Source: Prevotella melaninogenica (GTDB taxonomy: Bacteria > Bacteroidota > Bacteroidia > Bacteroidales > Bacteroidaceae). From it: a stretch of DNA of 64,000 nt. A program made the position numbers and the translations under genes. The stretch's first letter is position 1. The number at the start of each line of letters is the position of its first letter. The stretch covers positions 806,001-870,000 of the forward strand of contig NZ_CP072350.1 in the NCBI RefSeq assembly GCF_018127965.1. Direction: 5' to 3'. Below the pieces are notes generated by a model, which did no database searches, had not been told where the DNA came from, and was given only the letters and a program-made list of their open reading frames with translations. Below, in pieces: positions 34,884-44,682 of this stretch.

Positions 34884-37346
34884 TTATCCACGTAGGATGG
34901 TAAGCATATTATCAAGACTTACCTCGTCGCTTATCAGTACCTCACGTGGCTTTGAGCCCTTTGCTGCACCAACGATACCTGCTTTCTCCATTTGATCCAT
35001 CAGTCGACCAGCACGGTTGTAACCAATAGACAGGCGACGTTGAATCATACTTGTTGAACCTTGTTGGCTGACAACAATAGCACGTGCAGCCTCTTCAAAC
35101 AATGGATCAAGGTTGTGAGTATCCAGTGCACCACCTCCTCCAGCTTCGTCTTCAGACAATGGTTCTGGGATTTCCAATGGGCGAACCGGTCCTGGTTGAT
35201 TAGCAATGAACTTGGTAATATTCTCTACTTCAGGCGTATCAACAAAGGCACACTGCACACGAACAGGGTCAGCACCATTGAGATAAAGCATATCACCACG
35301 TCCGACAAGCTGTTGTGCACCTGGTCGGTCGAGGATAATACGTGAGTCCATCATCGCTCCAACACGGAAAGCAATACGTCCAGGGAAGTTTGCTTTGATG
35401 TTACCAGTGATAATTGTTGTTGTTGGTCGCTGGGTTGCAATAATCATATGAATACCGATAGCACGTGCTAACTGTGCGATACGTGTGATAGGCATCTCCA
35501 CTTCCTTGCCCGCAGTAAGAATCAAGTCACCGAACTCATCAATGATGACAACGATGTATGGCATGAACTCATGGCCTTCTTCAGGGTTTAGTTCGTGTCT
35601 GAGGAACTTCTGATTATATTCCTTTATATTTCTAACACGAGCCGCCTTCAGTAAGTCGTAACGCTCATCCATCAATACACAAAGACCTTTCAGCGTCTTT
35701 ACAACCTTCTGAACATCTGTGATGATTGGCTCATCTTCATTCTCCTCAACAGCTGCCATGAATGGTTTGGCTATAGGAGAGTAAACGCTGAACTCTACTT
35801 TCTTTGGGTCAACCAGTACAATCTTTAGTTCGTTAGGATGCTTTTTATAAAGAAGGGAGGTGATAATAGCATTCAGACCGACAGACTTTCCTTGTCCGGT
35901 AGCACCCGCAACGAGTAGGTGAGGAATCTTAGCAAGGTCGACCATGTACACCTCATTAGTGATAGTCTTACCCAATGCGATTGGTAACTCCATTGTAGAG
36001 TCTTGGAACTTGCGTGAGTTCAGAATTGAGAACATTGACACAATGTTTGGCTTAGCATTTGGTACCTCAATACCAATCGTACCCTTGCCTGGCATTGGAG
36101 CAATGATACGGATACCGATAGCCGCCAAACTCAGTGCAATATCATCTTCAAGGTTCTTAATCTTAGAGATACGAACACCCTGGGCAGGTGTAATTTCGTA
36201 GAGAGTAATCGTTGGACCGACTGTTGCACGAATACTACGAATCTGTACACCAAAATCGTTTAGCACCTTGATGATACGGTCTTTGTTTGCTTCTAATTCC
36301 TCTTGACTAACGTAGTTGGTCTTAGAATCAGAAGTATATTCCTTTAATAGGTCGAGTGAAGGAAACTTCCACTTCGTAAAAGGCTCACGAGGATTGATAG
36401 GAGTAAGGGGAAGATTGTTGTTTGCAAGCGTCTTGCTATTTGCTTTCTCCTCAACTTTCTCCTCCTCAACTTCAAAGCCTGGACCTTCTTTCTCTGCTGT
36501 ATTCTTAGCCTTGTCACTACCATTAGGTGAATAGAGTGAGTCTGCTTCTTGTGGAACGATTGTAGGCTCTGTTGGTAAGTCAATAGGTTCAGCGAGGGTT
36601 GGATCAACATATTCTGCTGGCTCTACAGGTTCTTCCTCAATAACTATCTCATCATCATAGACATTTTCAGTGTTGTCTCCCTTACTATCATGTACCACCG
36701 TAAACTTCACCTTGTCACGAATATAACCAAATGGGTTAATCATCTTGCGTACGACAGTAATCGTTTCGGAAGTAAGATAAGTGAGATAAGCCAACATGAT
36801 AATCACCAATATAGCGATTAATCCCGGTGTACCAACAAGGTTTTCCATGTATTGTACACAGAAAGCACCATGGTCTCCTCCTGGATTATAGACTTGGTCG
36901 CCCATCAGTGGGGTAAGTGCTTTGGCAAAAGTAATAGACGACCATATCATTACCAAAGCCATTCCCATGAACCATTTCGTTAGGTTCAGCTTTTTGTAGG
37001 CTCCCATCATGCGAAGTCCACAGAGTGCAATGAAGGCTGGAATGATAAAGGCTGGAATGCCAAAACAGCGGGAAATAAGTCCGTATGAGATGATTGCACC
37101 GAGTGAACCGCAGACATTTTGGAAAACTCTACTTGTGTTTTCCACCTCTCCAGGACGAAGGTCTGTTACTAAGCTTTGGTCTGCTGCACCTGTACTGAAA
37201 TAGCTAAAAAAAGCTACACAGATATAGATGGCAACGCATAAAAGGATAAGTCCGGCAATAAATCCAGTCTTGTCGTTAATAATGTTATTTAGTCCGATCG
37301 CCTCGGTGAAAGTCTTTCTTTTATGTTCTGTTTTCTTCTTTGCCAT
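34884..37346 (-). CDS. ftsK: DNA translocase FtsK
   Basis: An 820-residue septal DNA pump. Four hydrophobic segments lie in residues 20-200 (AGLILLCVAIYICVAFFSYF, then LIAILVIIMLAYLTYL). An acidic linker (about 235-320) follows, then the motor domain with Walker A VAGATGQGKSVGLN (about 465-480), Walker B YIVVIIDEFGDLI, and IATQRPTTTIITGNIKANFPGRIAF. The C-terminal gamma winged helix (STSMIQRRLSIGYNRAGRLMDQME) binds chromosome orientation sequences. It moves the terminus region during division with XerCD. It is first in an operon with the LolA-like and DUF5687 genes. Confidence 0.97.
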   Translation of the reverse strand: MAKKKTEHKRKTFTEAIGLNNIINDKTGFIAGLILLCVAIYICVAFFSYFSTGAADQSLVTDLRPGEVENTSRVFQNVCGSLGAIISYGLISRCFGIPAFIIPAFIALCGLRMMGAYKKLNLTKWFMGMALVMIWSSITFAKALTPLMGDQVYNPGGDHGAFCVQYMENLVGTPGLIAILVIIMLAYLTYLTSETITVVRKMINPFGYIRDKVKFTVVHDSKGDNTENVYDDEIVIEEEPVEPAEYVDPTLAEPIDLPTEPTIVPQEADSLYSPNGSDKAKNTAEKEGPGFEVEEEKVEEKANSKTLANNNLPLTPINPREPFTKWKFPSLDLLKEYTSDSKTNYVSQEELEANKDRIIKVLNDFGVQIRSIRATVGPTITLYEITPAQGVRISKIKNLEDDIALSLAAIGIRIIAPMPGKGTIGIEVPNAKPNIVSMFSILNSRKFQDSTMELPIALGKTITNEVYMVDLAKIPHLLVAGATGQGKSVGLNAIITSLLYKKHPNELKIVLVDPKKVEFSVYSPIAKPFMAAVEENEDEPIITDVQKVVKTLKGLCVLMDERYDLLKAARVRNIKEYNQKFLRHELNPEEGHEFMPYIVVIIDEFGDLILTAGKEVEMPITRIAQLARAIGIHMIIATQRPTTTIITGNIKANFPGRIAFRVGAMMDSRIILDRPGAQQLVGRGDMLYLNGADPVRVQCAFVDTPEVENITKFIANQPGPVRPLEIPEPLSEDEAGGGGALDTHNLDPLFEEAARAIVVSQQGSTSMIQRRLSIGYNRAGRLMDQMEKAGIVGAAKGSKPREVLISDEVSLDNMLTILRG

Positions 37347-37369
37347 TTATCGCTATTCTTTTATACTTG

Positions 37370-37428
37370 CAAAAGTAATAAATAAGTGCCACATAAGTGC
37401 CGTTTTTCAAACTTTTTTTTTAATTTTG
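37370..37428. promoter_or_regulatory. Divergent promoter boxes for ftsK and the exonuclease gene
   Basis: A minus-strand TACTTTTG (complement of 37370-37377) precedes ftsK by 24 bases. A plus-strand TAATTTTG at 37421-37428 precedes the exonuclease gene. The latter favours a start at the ATG at 37450 or 37438. Confidence 0.55.
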
Positions 37429-37449
37429 CAAGTTAGTATGCAATCCGAA

Positions 37450-38124
37450 ATGAGTACAGTATTATACAATAGATTCGATAAGAGTAAAATATCACAGTTG
37501 CCAAGGGTTACTTTCCCGGGGAAGATTGTCGTTGTCTTAAATGAAGCTGAAGCTGAGAAAGCGGTTAATTATTTGCTTTCTAAGGACATTATCGGTATTG
37601 ATACGGAAACGCGTCCTGTCTTTAAGAAAGGGCAACGTCGTAAGGTTGCACTTTTGCAAGCCTGCGACCACGAAGTGTGTTTCCTCTTTCGATTGAATCT
37701 CATAGGCGTACCTGATTGTATTAAACGTTTTCTTGAAGATACAATGGTGCCTAAAGTGGGACTCTCTTTGGGCGATGACATGTTGATGTTACATCAGCGT
37801 CTCGACTTCAAGCCAGGTTATTTTATAGACCTTCAAGACTATGTTAAGTCGTTAGGTATTGAAGATATGAGCCTTCAGAAACTCTATGCAAATGTCTTTC
37901 ATGAGCGTATCACAAAACGTGAACAGTTGTCTAATTGGGAGAACGAGATATTAAGTGATAAGCAGAAAATATATGCTTCTACAGATGCTTGGGCGTGTAT
38001 CAAACTCTATGAGCGTCTGCATGAATTGAAACATAGTGGTAATTACGAACTCGTTGTCGTACCTCCAAAGGTTAAACCTACATTAGAAGAAGTGGAGAAT
38101 ACACCAGAAGTGACATCAGAATAA
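37450..38124 (+). CDS. 3'-5' exonuclease domain protein (DnaQ/RNase D-like)
   Basis: A protein of about 224 residues with the DEDD exonuclease fold. The first acidic pair is in IIGIDTETRPVFKKGQRRKVALLQ, the second Asp region in VGLSLGDDMLMLHQR with FIDLQDYVKSLG, and the third in KQKIYASTDAWACIKLYERL (YASTDAW, with YxxxD). That pattern is of the RNase D/WRN type. It probably trims RNA or DNA ends in the cytoplasm. ATGs at 37438 and 37450 are both in frame; the shorter is favoured by the promoter at 37421. The frame is open far upstream but that part overlaps ftsK. A family C repeat array follows. Confidence 0.88.
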   Translation: MSTVLYNRFDKSKISQLPRVTFPGKIVVVLNEAEAEKAVNYLLSKDIIGIDTETRPVFKKGQRRKVALLQACDHEVCFLFRLNLIGVPDCIKRFLEDTMVPKVGLSLGDDMLMLHQRLDFKPGYFIDLQDYVKSLGIEDMSLQKLYANVFHERITKREQLSNWENEILSDKQKIYASTDAWACIKLYERLHELKHSGNYELVVVPPKVKPTLEEVENTPEVTSE

Positions 38125-38139
38125 TGTCTCTATGTAAAT

Positions 38140-38230
38140 TATTATCGTGAAGATAAATGTTTTTTTCATGAAGAAAAAGATTTTTTTTTCACGTAAATAA
38201 ATATTTATCTTCATGAAAATAATTCGCGAA
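38140..38230. repeat. About 22-bp-period repeat array, family C, locus 1
   Basis: Cores CGTGAA, CATGAA, CACGTA and CATGAA at 38146, 38167, 38190 and 38212 (steps 21, 23, 22). They are set in A/T runs and give palindromic TTTTCATGAAGAAAA words. It fills the gap between the exonuclease and methyltransferase genes, on the same strand. Confidence 0.75.
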
Positions 38231-38272
38231 TCGGCAAGAAGCGGAAACCAATAAACTCTAAAAAGGAACTTT

Positions 38273-39475
38273 ATGTATAAGCAAGTATATTTGAAAAGGG
38301 GCAAAGAAGAGAGTCTTCTTCGCTTCCATCCATGGATCTTCTCAGGTGCTATCAATAAGATAGAAGAAGGACTTGAGGAAGGCGATATTGTGCGTGTTAT
38401 GACGCATGATAAGAAGTTTATTGCTGTTGGTCATTTCCAGATAGGCTCTATTGCAATCCGTGTTCTCTCATTCCACGACGTAAAGATAGATGATATGTTT
38501 TGGGAAAGTCGTTTGAAAGCTGCTCTTCAAGTGCGTCAGGCGATTGGTGTAATTCGAGAAGAATCAACAGGAACAGGACTGTTTCCAAACACAACTTACC
38601 GTCTTGTTCATGGTGAGGGCGACAATCTTCCAGGATTGATTATTGACATATATGGCAAGACTGCCGTTATGCAAGCCCATTCTGTAGGTATGCACGTATG
38701 CCGTGAGGTAATTGCAAAAGCCCTTGTTAAAGTGATGGGCGATAAGTTGGATAGCATCTATTATAAGAGTGAGACAACGCTTCCTTATAAGGCTGACCTT
38801 GGTCAAGAGAATGGTTTTATCTATGGAGATACTGACAATAACATTGCGATTGAGAATGGCTTAAAGTTCCATATTGACTGGTTGAAAGGTCAAAAGACGG
38901 GTTTCTTCATTGATCAGCGTGAGAACCGCTCTCTCTTGGAGTATTATGCAAAGGGAAGAAGTGTATTGAATATGTTCTGTTACACGGGTGGTTTCTCTGT
39001 TTATGCTATGCGTGGTGGAGCAGAAGTGGTACATTCTGTGGACAGTTCGGCTAAGGCTATCGAGCTGACGAATAAGAATGTAGAACTCAACTTCCCTAAT
39101 GATTCACGCCATGAGGCAATCTGTGAGGATGCTTTTAAGTATCTTGATGACAACGATGGTAAGTATGACCTTATCATTCTCGACCCACCAGCCTTTGCAA
39201 AGCATCGTAGTGCGTTGAAGAATGGTTTGCGTGGTTATACCCGATTGAATGTCAAAGGATTTGAAAAGATTAAGCCAGGCGGAATCTTGTTTACTTTCAG
39301 TTGTTCGCAGGTAGTGACTAAGGACAACTTCAGACAGGCTGTCTTCACCGCTGCTGCACAAGCTGGACGTAAGGTGCGCATCCTGCATCAGATTCATCAG
39401 CCTGCTGATCATCCAATTAATATTTATCATCCAGAAGGCGAATATTTGAAGGGATTAGTCCTTTATGTTGAATAA
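38273..39475 (+). CDS. Class I SAM-dependent rRNA methyltransferase (RlmI-like)
   Basis: A 400-residue protein with an N-terminal PUA-like RNA-binding domain (MYKQVYLKRGKEESLLRFHPWIFSGAI) and an EEHEE linker. The Rossmann methyltransferase follows: LNMFCYTGGFSVYAMRGGA binds SAM, VHSVDSSAKAIELTNKN is motif II, and YDLIILDPPAFAKHRSAL carries the DPPxF catalytic motif. In E. coli RlmI methylates 23S rRNA C1962. The family call is firm and the exact target is inferred. Its 3' end overlaps tilS by 11 bases, so the two are an operon for RNA maturation. Confidence 0.9.
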   Translation: MYKQVYLKRGKEESLLRFHPWIFSGAINKIEEGLEEGDIVRVMTHDKKFIAVGHFQIGSIAIRVLSFHDVKIDDMFWESRLKAALQVRQAIGVIREESTGTGLFPNTTYRLVHGEGDNLPGLIIDIYGKTAVMQAHSVGMHVCREVIAKALVKVMGDKLDSIYYKSETTLPYKADLGQENGFIYGDTDNNIAIENGLKFHIDWLKGQKTGFFIDQRENRSLLEYYAKGRSVLNMFCYTGGFSVYAMRGGAEVVHSVDSSAKAIELTNKNVELNFPNDSRHEAICEDAFKYLDDNDGKYDLIILDPPAFAKHRSALKNGLRGYTRLNVKGFEKIKPGGILFTFSCSQVVTKDNFRQAVFTAAAQAGRKVRILHQIHQPADHPINIYHPEGEYLKGLVLYVE

Positions 39476-40835
39476 AATCAAACGATTCATAGCTTCTGAG
39501 CATCTGCTACGGGTAGATGCTCTTTATTTAGTAGCGCTGTCTGGTGGTGCAGATAGTGTTGCCCTTTTGCTATGTCTCAAGGAGTTGGGCTATCGTGTTG
39601 AGGCTGTTCATTGCAATTTTCATTTACGTGGAGAGGAGAGTCTGAGGGATGAACAGTTTTGTGAGGACCTTTGTCAACGTGAGAACATCCCACTCCATAA
39701 AGTCCATTTCGATACACAGGCTTATGCCGATTTGCACAAGGTGAGCATTGAGATGGCTGCACGTGATTTGCGTTATCGTTATTTCTTTCAGTTGAAAGAG
39801 GCGTTATGTGCTGACGGAGTATGTGTAGGTCATCATAAAGAAGACTCTGTAGAGACAATTCTCATTAACCTTGTTCGTGGAACAGGATTGAGTGGTTTGA
39901 TGGGTATTCTTCCCCGCAATCATGATGTTATTCGCCCATTGCTTTGTGTAACACGCCAAGAAATAGAAGATTATCTTTATCAACACGCTGTTTCTTTCGT
40001 TACTGATAGCACTAACCTTGTGGATGATGTGGTGCGGAATAAGATTCGATTGAATGTCCTTCCACAGTTATCTGAGATTAACCCATCGGTTACGGATGCT
40101 ATTCTAACTACTGCCAATCACCTCTCTGAGGTAGATGTTATTGTGCAGGAGTCACTCAAAGAGGCTTTGGAGAAGGCTGTCATCTTCATCAATTCTGCAA
40201 CTCAAGTTAGTTTAAACAGTTTAAGTAATGAACCTTTCCTGCTCGACTTGTCTGTTGTTCGTGCGTTTCCTTCTCCTTCTTATCTCCTTTTTTATATATT
40301 AAAACCGCTTGGTTTTTCATCATCTCAGATAGTAGAGATGGTTTCACATCTTGATGGACAGACTGGGCAGCTGTGGTATTCTTCATCGCATGAGGTAACA
40401 CATGATCGTGGTGTTTTCATGGTTTTACCTCGTGTGGAAACTGAACCGCGTCAGCTTGTTATCCCCGAAACAGGGCGTTATGTCTATGATGAGCAACTGT
40501 CTCTTCGACTGACTGAACGTGCACTGACACCTTCTTCAAGAGTTTCTTTCTCAAAGAATCCTACTGTAGTAGACCTTGATGCATCCTCTATCCGTTTTCC
40601 TTTGACCTTAAGACGTGTTGCAGAAGGCGATCGATTTACTCCTCTTGGCATGCGTGGTACTCAACTAATGAGTGATTTTCTCACCAATCTCAAACGTAAC
40701 CGCTTTGAGAAACGTAACCAGTTGGTCCTCCTTGATGCTACAGGTACTATCCTTTGGGTCCTCGGTCTTCGTATCAATGACCAATTTAAGTTGACCCCAC
40801 AGAGCACTTCTTGCCTACGGATTGAGATTCTGTAG
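39465..40835 (+). CDS. tilS: tRNA(Ile)-lysidine synthetase TilS
   Basis: A 456-residue enzyme that adds lysine to C34 of tRNA-Ile2 so it reads AUA codons. The PP-loop LSGGADSVALLLCL is near residue 25. VHCNFHLRGEESLRDEQFCEDLC, RDLRYRYFF, VGHHKEDSVETILINLVRGTGL and the RNKIRLNVLP segment are all typical. The C-terminal domain (residues about 370-456, TLRRVAEGDRFTPLGMRGTQLMSDFL) is the tRNA-positioning domain. It is full length, overlaps the methyltransferase gene, and is essential in most bacteria. Confidence 0.97.
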   Translation: MLNKIKRFIASEHLLRVDALYLVALSGGADSVALLLCLKELGYRVEAVHCNFHLRGEESLRDEQFCEDLCQRENIPLHKVHFDTQAYADLHKVSIEMAARDLRYRYFFQLKEALCADGVCVGHHKEDSVETILINLVRGTGLSGLMGILPRNHDVIRPLLCVTRQEIEDYLYQHAVSFVTDSTNLVDDVVRNKIRLNVLPQLSEINPSVTDAILTTANHLSEVDVIVQESLKEALEKAVIFINSATQVSLNSLSNEPFLLDLSVVRAFPSPSYLLFYILKPLGFSSSQIVEMVSHLDGQTGQLWYSSSHEVTHDRGVFMVLPRVETEPRQLVIPETGRYVYDEQLSLRLTERALTPSSRVSFSKNPTVVDLDASSIRFPLTLRRVAEGDRFTPLGMRGTQLMSDFLTNLKRNRFEKRNQLVLLDATGTILWVLGLRINDQFKLTPQSTSCLRIEIL

Positions 40836-41030
40836 CTTAGAATATTTTTCTATTTATCTCAATCTTCTATTATTTGTTTTTTCCTTTTGGTATTAATTCT
40901 CGGCATAAAATATGATTCATAAGACACTTTGAATTATACTGTTATAATTCTTTATGATGTAAACCTCTGTAATTCTTTATATTCTTTCGTGGTCAAAAAG
41001 CTTCTTTATGCTTAGTAATTGTGGGGCTTA
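40836..41030. other. Intergenic sequence after tilS
   Basis: AT-rich sequence after the tilS stop with no clear terminator or gene. The 825-base gap to 41660 also holds the family B array (41018-41100), an AT-rich stretch from 41101 to 41570 with nothing recognised, and a hairpin at 41577. Confidence 0.5.
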
Positions 41031-41100
41031 TTACCATCCACACCATTGGTGTTAACCATCCGCACCATTGGTGCTTACTATCTGCACAATGTGTGCGGGG
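41018..41100. repeat. 22-bp-period palindrome array, family B, locus 3
   Basis: Units CACCATTGGTG, GCACCATTGGTGC and GCACAATGTGTGC start at 41040, 41062 and 41084 (steps 22, 22). A possible half-site GTGGGGC lies one step upstream. Spacers read TTAACCATC and TTACTATCT. It sits in the convergent gap between tilS and the outer-membrane protein gene. Confidence 0.82.
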
Positions 41101-41576
41101 GCTTTGTGTATTAGTAAGGAATGGTATTGTAATTTAATTATGCTTCATCCTCAATATGGGAGTAAAGGGGCAATTTTGATAAGGTATGTCATCAACGTGG
41201 CTATGACTTCTTAATAGTCCTCTATAATAAAGGTTCTAAAGCGTAATACATTATCGCTCTTATCATCTCATATCTCTGCTTTACTATAACAAAAGAGTTT
41301 TTAAAAAGAAAATTTCCTGTCACATCTGTCAGTTGAAATGCGTTTATAACTTATTGATTCTTAGTGTGATTATATGAAATGTTAAAAGTGACAGCAAAAT
41401 GAAATTAAAACTATTTTAGTAATATAGTCGAGTTTTTCTTGAGTGGAGAAAATAGTCCTTTTCCTAAAAAATAACACACAAGATGAGTTGTTAGGTATTC
41501 TTATTACTCACATTAAAGTACACCTCCTATTTTAGTGAACTTTATCATTTTATATTTCGAAAAAGTCTAAAGTATC

Positions 41577-41617
41577 ACCACAGATAGTTGATTAAAATTG
41601 ACCTAACTATCTGTGGT
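41577..41617. terminator. Hairpin in the convergent gap before the outer-membrane protein gene
   Basis: Perfect 13-bp stem ACCACAGATAGTT with AACTATCTGTGGT and a 15-base loop, 44 bases beyond the stop of the minus-strand gene. There is no long T-run on either side, so termination is likely but not certain. Confidence 0.55.
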
Positions 41618-41660
41618 AATTGATTTTATTGGAGTATAGTAAACTTTATATAGTAAATAA

Positions 41661-44075
41661 CTACAGACGTTCTGCCTCTTTTACTTTATTCTTGTTAGTT
41701 TCAAACTTTCTACTTCCAAAGTTGTAGTTCACACGGAAGATAACTTGTCGGCTTTCGCTATGTCCCCAAATATCTAATTCTAATGTTCCTTTGCGTCCAT
41801 AGCTGTCCCAACGCTCAGTGTGGAGGAGGTCAGTAATCATCAATGATAGGGAGAGCCTGTCTCGGAGTAATCGTTTGTTCAGTCCTATATCTATACCACC
41901 ACTTGGTTTTAGAACCTCATAACTTCTGCCTTGTCGTTTACTTGCGTATCTTGCAGACAGTTCCATACGAATTTTTGCAGGTAGTTGTATGTCGTTTGAA
42001 AGTGAAAGATTGCATGAGGGGCGCCGGTAGTCTTCTCTATAAGATTCATAATCAAGATGGTTGATAAAGTAGTAAGCACCGACGTTTGCACTGATATCCC
42101 ACCATGATGTGAGACGTTTGTTGTAGATAAAATCAAGTGCCAGCTGCTTCTGTTTACCAATATTCTTGGTTGTCATGACTATGCAGTCTTTCTTGTATGT
42201 ATCGGAGAGCTGCGTGAAATAGTTGTTCAGCTGATTGTAAGAAAGCGTTATGCTAAGATTATTCTTTGTGTAATCTAAAGAAACCCTATGATTTATTTGT
42301 GGTTGAATAAATGGATTCCCTTTCCAATAGGTCAGTTCATCTAACAGATATTCAATTGGATTAAGGTCTTCATATCTTGCTTTGTCTTGTCGTTTACTAT
42401 AGGCAAGTGTAAGCTTTGCTTTGTTGTTAAGGTCATAACTGATGGAAAGATTAGGAAAGAGTCTTGTATGATTGTTCTGATTCTCCTCCATTAGTGTTCC
42501 ATCCTGATAGGATTTTAAAGTCCCAATAGTCTGCATATATTCAATCCGCATACCTGCAGTAGCCTGTATATGTTTCCATTTCTGGGCATATTGTATATAG
42601 CCTTCAAGATTTGATTCTTGATAGGTAAACCTGTTAGATTTTGTGTTGTCAAGTACACCTTTTGCATAGAAGCCAAAGCGATTGTTACTTTCTACCTTGG
42701 CAGCTTTAATACCTGTAAGGAGTTCTCCATTATGACTATTCTTCAGTTTATAGTCAATGGCAGATGATATGATGTTTATTTTCTTCTTGGATGTAGCTGG
42801 ATAATCATCTTCTTTTAGTAAAGTTCCGTTTGGAGAGTAAAACGCATTGGGTTGTTTATTATTACTTACAACGTCAACGTGAATCCAGTCTGCATTTGCT
42901 GTGATGGTCTGCTGTTCTGTAATATTGAACTGATAGCCTATGCCTGTCGTATATTTTGTGTTCTCTTGTTTGGTGTAATCATTCCTTGCTTTAAGTATTT
43001 CATGGAGCGTATCTCTACCTTTATATATCCATGTAGTTGTAGCTGTCACTCCAGGACCTGTTAAAGCATCAACTGATGTGTTCAGCATAAGCTTATGTTT
43101 TTTATTAGGTTGGTATACAAAAGATAGTCCACCTGCATAGGTGTTACGCTTGTCTGTGTCATCTGTTTGAGAGAAATTACGGTCTCCTTCTTGCATTCTA
43201 TCAGTGCCATACTCCATGTCATAGTGTCCGATGTTATGACTGTAGTTGAAACCTAACTGCCATGTCCGTTTGTTATAAGACATACTGAAATCAGAACTTT
43301 GTCGTATGTGATTCCAAAATGATACGCCATTAGAAGTCGAGATGTAAAGTCCCTGTTCACTGTTGTCTTTTAGTTTTATGTCAATAATACCACTTGCCCC
43401 TTCTGAATCATAACTTGCATTAGGGTTGGTTGAAGTAGTTATGCTTGCAATGTTAGAAGATGGAATAGTACGCAGATAGGCTGTAAGCGTTTCACCTTGA
43501 AGTCGTATGCGTTTTCCGTTCACGTAAACGGCAGCATTGCCAAGGGCAGAAAGCGATAGATTTCCTTTATTATCAAGCCTTACACTTGGGGTGTGGCGCA
43601 GAACATCTAAAGAGTTGCCAAGGTTAGCAAGATAGGATTCTGCAACAGAAATGCTTATCTTCCCACTTTCCATTTTAATGAGTGAGCGTTGTTTGCGAGC
43701 TGTGACAATAACGTCTTTCAGCTCTGTACCGTCAGGATATAAATAGATGTTATAAATGGAATGGTTATTTGGAATGGAGAAAAGAATAGTAGTATCACGG
43801 CATCCGATAGCTCCGCAGTATAGTTGATAACTACCATCAATAAGGGTGTAATTAAACTTTCCGTCCGTCTCAGTTAGTCCATTGGCAATTACTTTTCCTG
43901 TCTTCTGATCAGAAATGATAATTGTTGCTGCATCAATAGGTTCCTTTGTTTGTTGTTGGATACTAAAGGTTACGGTCTGTTGAGCCATAAGATTAGATGG
44001 GTTCAGTAACAATAGAGTTATAACAAAGATGAGGTGTGTTGCGAAAGGTCTTGTTTGTAATCTTTGAATTGTCAT
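41661..44075 (-). CDS. Outer-membrane beta-barrel protein, TonB-dependent-receptor-like
   Basis: An 804-residue protein from the ATG at 44075. A signal peptide reads MTIQRLQTRPFATHLIFVI then LLLLNPSNLMAQQ. A carboxypeptidase-regulatory-like beta domain (about 30-110) is followed by a plug-like part (SYLANLGNSLDVLRHTPSVRLDNKGNLSL, ASYDSEGASGIIDIKLKD) and a 14-3-3-family outer-membrane barrel (OMP_b-brl_3 type). The last strands, ESRQVIFRVNYNFGSRKFE, end near the C-terminus as barrel proteins do. Substrate unknown; there is no SusD partner, so it is not a classical SusC. The frame extends to 44150, but that part lacks a signal peptide start and overlaps a repeat array. Confidence 0.85.
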   Translation of the reverse strand: MTIQRLQTRPFATHLIFVITLLLLNPSNLMAQQTVTFSIQQQTKEPIDAATIIISDQKTGKVIANGLTETDGKFNYTLIDGSYQLYCGAIGCRDTTILFSIPNNHSIYNIYLYPDGTELKDVIVTARKQRSLIKMESGKISISVAESYLANLGNSLDVLRHTPSVRLDNKGNLSLSALGNAAVYVNGKRIRLQGETLTAYLRTIPSSNIASITTSTNPNASYDSEGASGIIDIKLKDNSEQGLYISTSNGVSFWNHIRQSSDFSMSYNKRTWQLGFNYSHNIGHYDMEYGTDRMQEGDRNFSQTDDTDKRNTYAGGLSFVYQPNKKHKLMLNTSVDALTGPGVTATTTWIYKGRDTLHEILKARNDYTKQENTKYTTGIGYQFNITEQQTITANADWIHVDVVSNNKQPNAFYSPNGTLLKEDDYPATSKKKINIISSAIDYKLKNSHNGELLTGIKAAKVESNNRFGFYAKGVLDNTKSNRFTYQESNLEGYIQYAQKWKHIQATAGMRIEYMQTIGTLKSYQDGTLMEENQNNHTRLFPNLSISYDLNNKAKLTLAYSKRQDKARYEDLNPIEYLLDELTYWKGNPFIQPQINHRVSLDYTKNNLSITLSYNQLNNYFTQLSDTYKKDCIVMTTKNIGKQKQLALDFIYNKRLTSWWDISANVGAYYFINHLDYESYREDYRRPSCNLSLSNDIQLPAKIRMELSARYASKRQGRSYEVLKPSGGIDIGLNKRLLRDRLSLSLMITDLLHTERWDSYGRKGTLELDIWGHSESRQVIFRVNYNFGSRKFETNKNKVKEAERL

Positions 44076-44109
44076 GAGGTTTGTTATTTTTATAGCTATT
44101 TTATAGTAT

Positions 44110-44175
44110 ACTAAGCACTCAACACGCTTGGTGTTTACCATCAACACCACTCGTGCTGGGCATCAACACATCGGT
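44110..44175. repeat. 22-bp-period palindrome array, family B, locus 4
   Basis: Units ACACGCTTGGTGT, ACACCACTCGTGC and ACACATCGG start at 44122, 44144 and 44166 (22, 22), preceded by a GCAC at 44115. It lies 40-100 bases upstream of the outer-membrane protein start, on the promoter side. That makes it the one family B locus with an obvious regulatory position. The remaining sequence to 44600 is very AT-rich with no recognised gene. Confidence 0.8.
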
Positions 44176-44602
44176 AAAATATGAGAAGTTAGGTTATTAT
44201 TATCATTATAATATTGTAATACATGAAAGATTAGCTTATGTGAGAGATGTTTACTGGATAGCATATTAATTTATTTTTGTTTATTAGGCAATAGGTTTAA
44301 TGATTCTACAAAGATAATAAAATAATATATTTCTTAGGTGTTTTTTGTATAAAGAATAAACGTTTTGTTTTCAGCTAATGCTTTTTATTGATTTATAGAA
44401 AGACTTACTTACTTTTGTTTTGTGAATCTAAACAAATGTTTTATTAGCTCTTTTACTTTCTTGTATATCTTTTGGAGTAATCAAAACTGTATGTTTAAAG
44501 ATTATACTTGATAATTATTAAATTAAAAAGTAATATTTAGTTAATGAAAATCAATTATGAGTTATTTCTTAACTTTTAGATGTTAATTGTTTAAGGAAAT
44601 CC

Positions 44603-44610
44603 TATCTTTG
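44603..44610 (+). promoter_or_regulatory. Minus-7 box of the rprX-rprY operon
   Basis: TATCTTTG at 44603-44610, 31 bases before the ATG at 44641 and 73 before the ATG at 44683. No clean minus-33 TTTG is visible 19-20 bases upstream. Confidence 0.55.
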
Positions 44611-44682
44611 CATTCGAAAAATAAATATATGGTGCTGTGAATGGAGTCTTTCCATGACCAGTATGAATATAAACAGAGAGTA

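Noticed and set aside
44076..44150. Extended N-terminus of the outer-membrane protein starting at 44150
   Set aside because: The added 25 residues delay the signal peptide and overlap the family B array; ATG 44075 gives a normal signal sequence.
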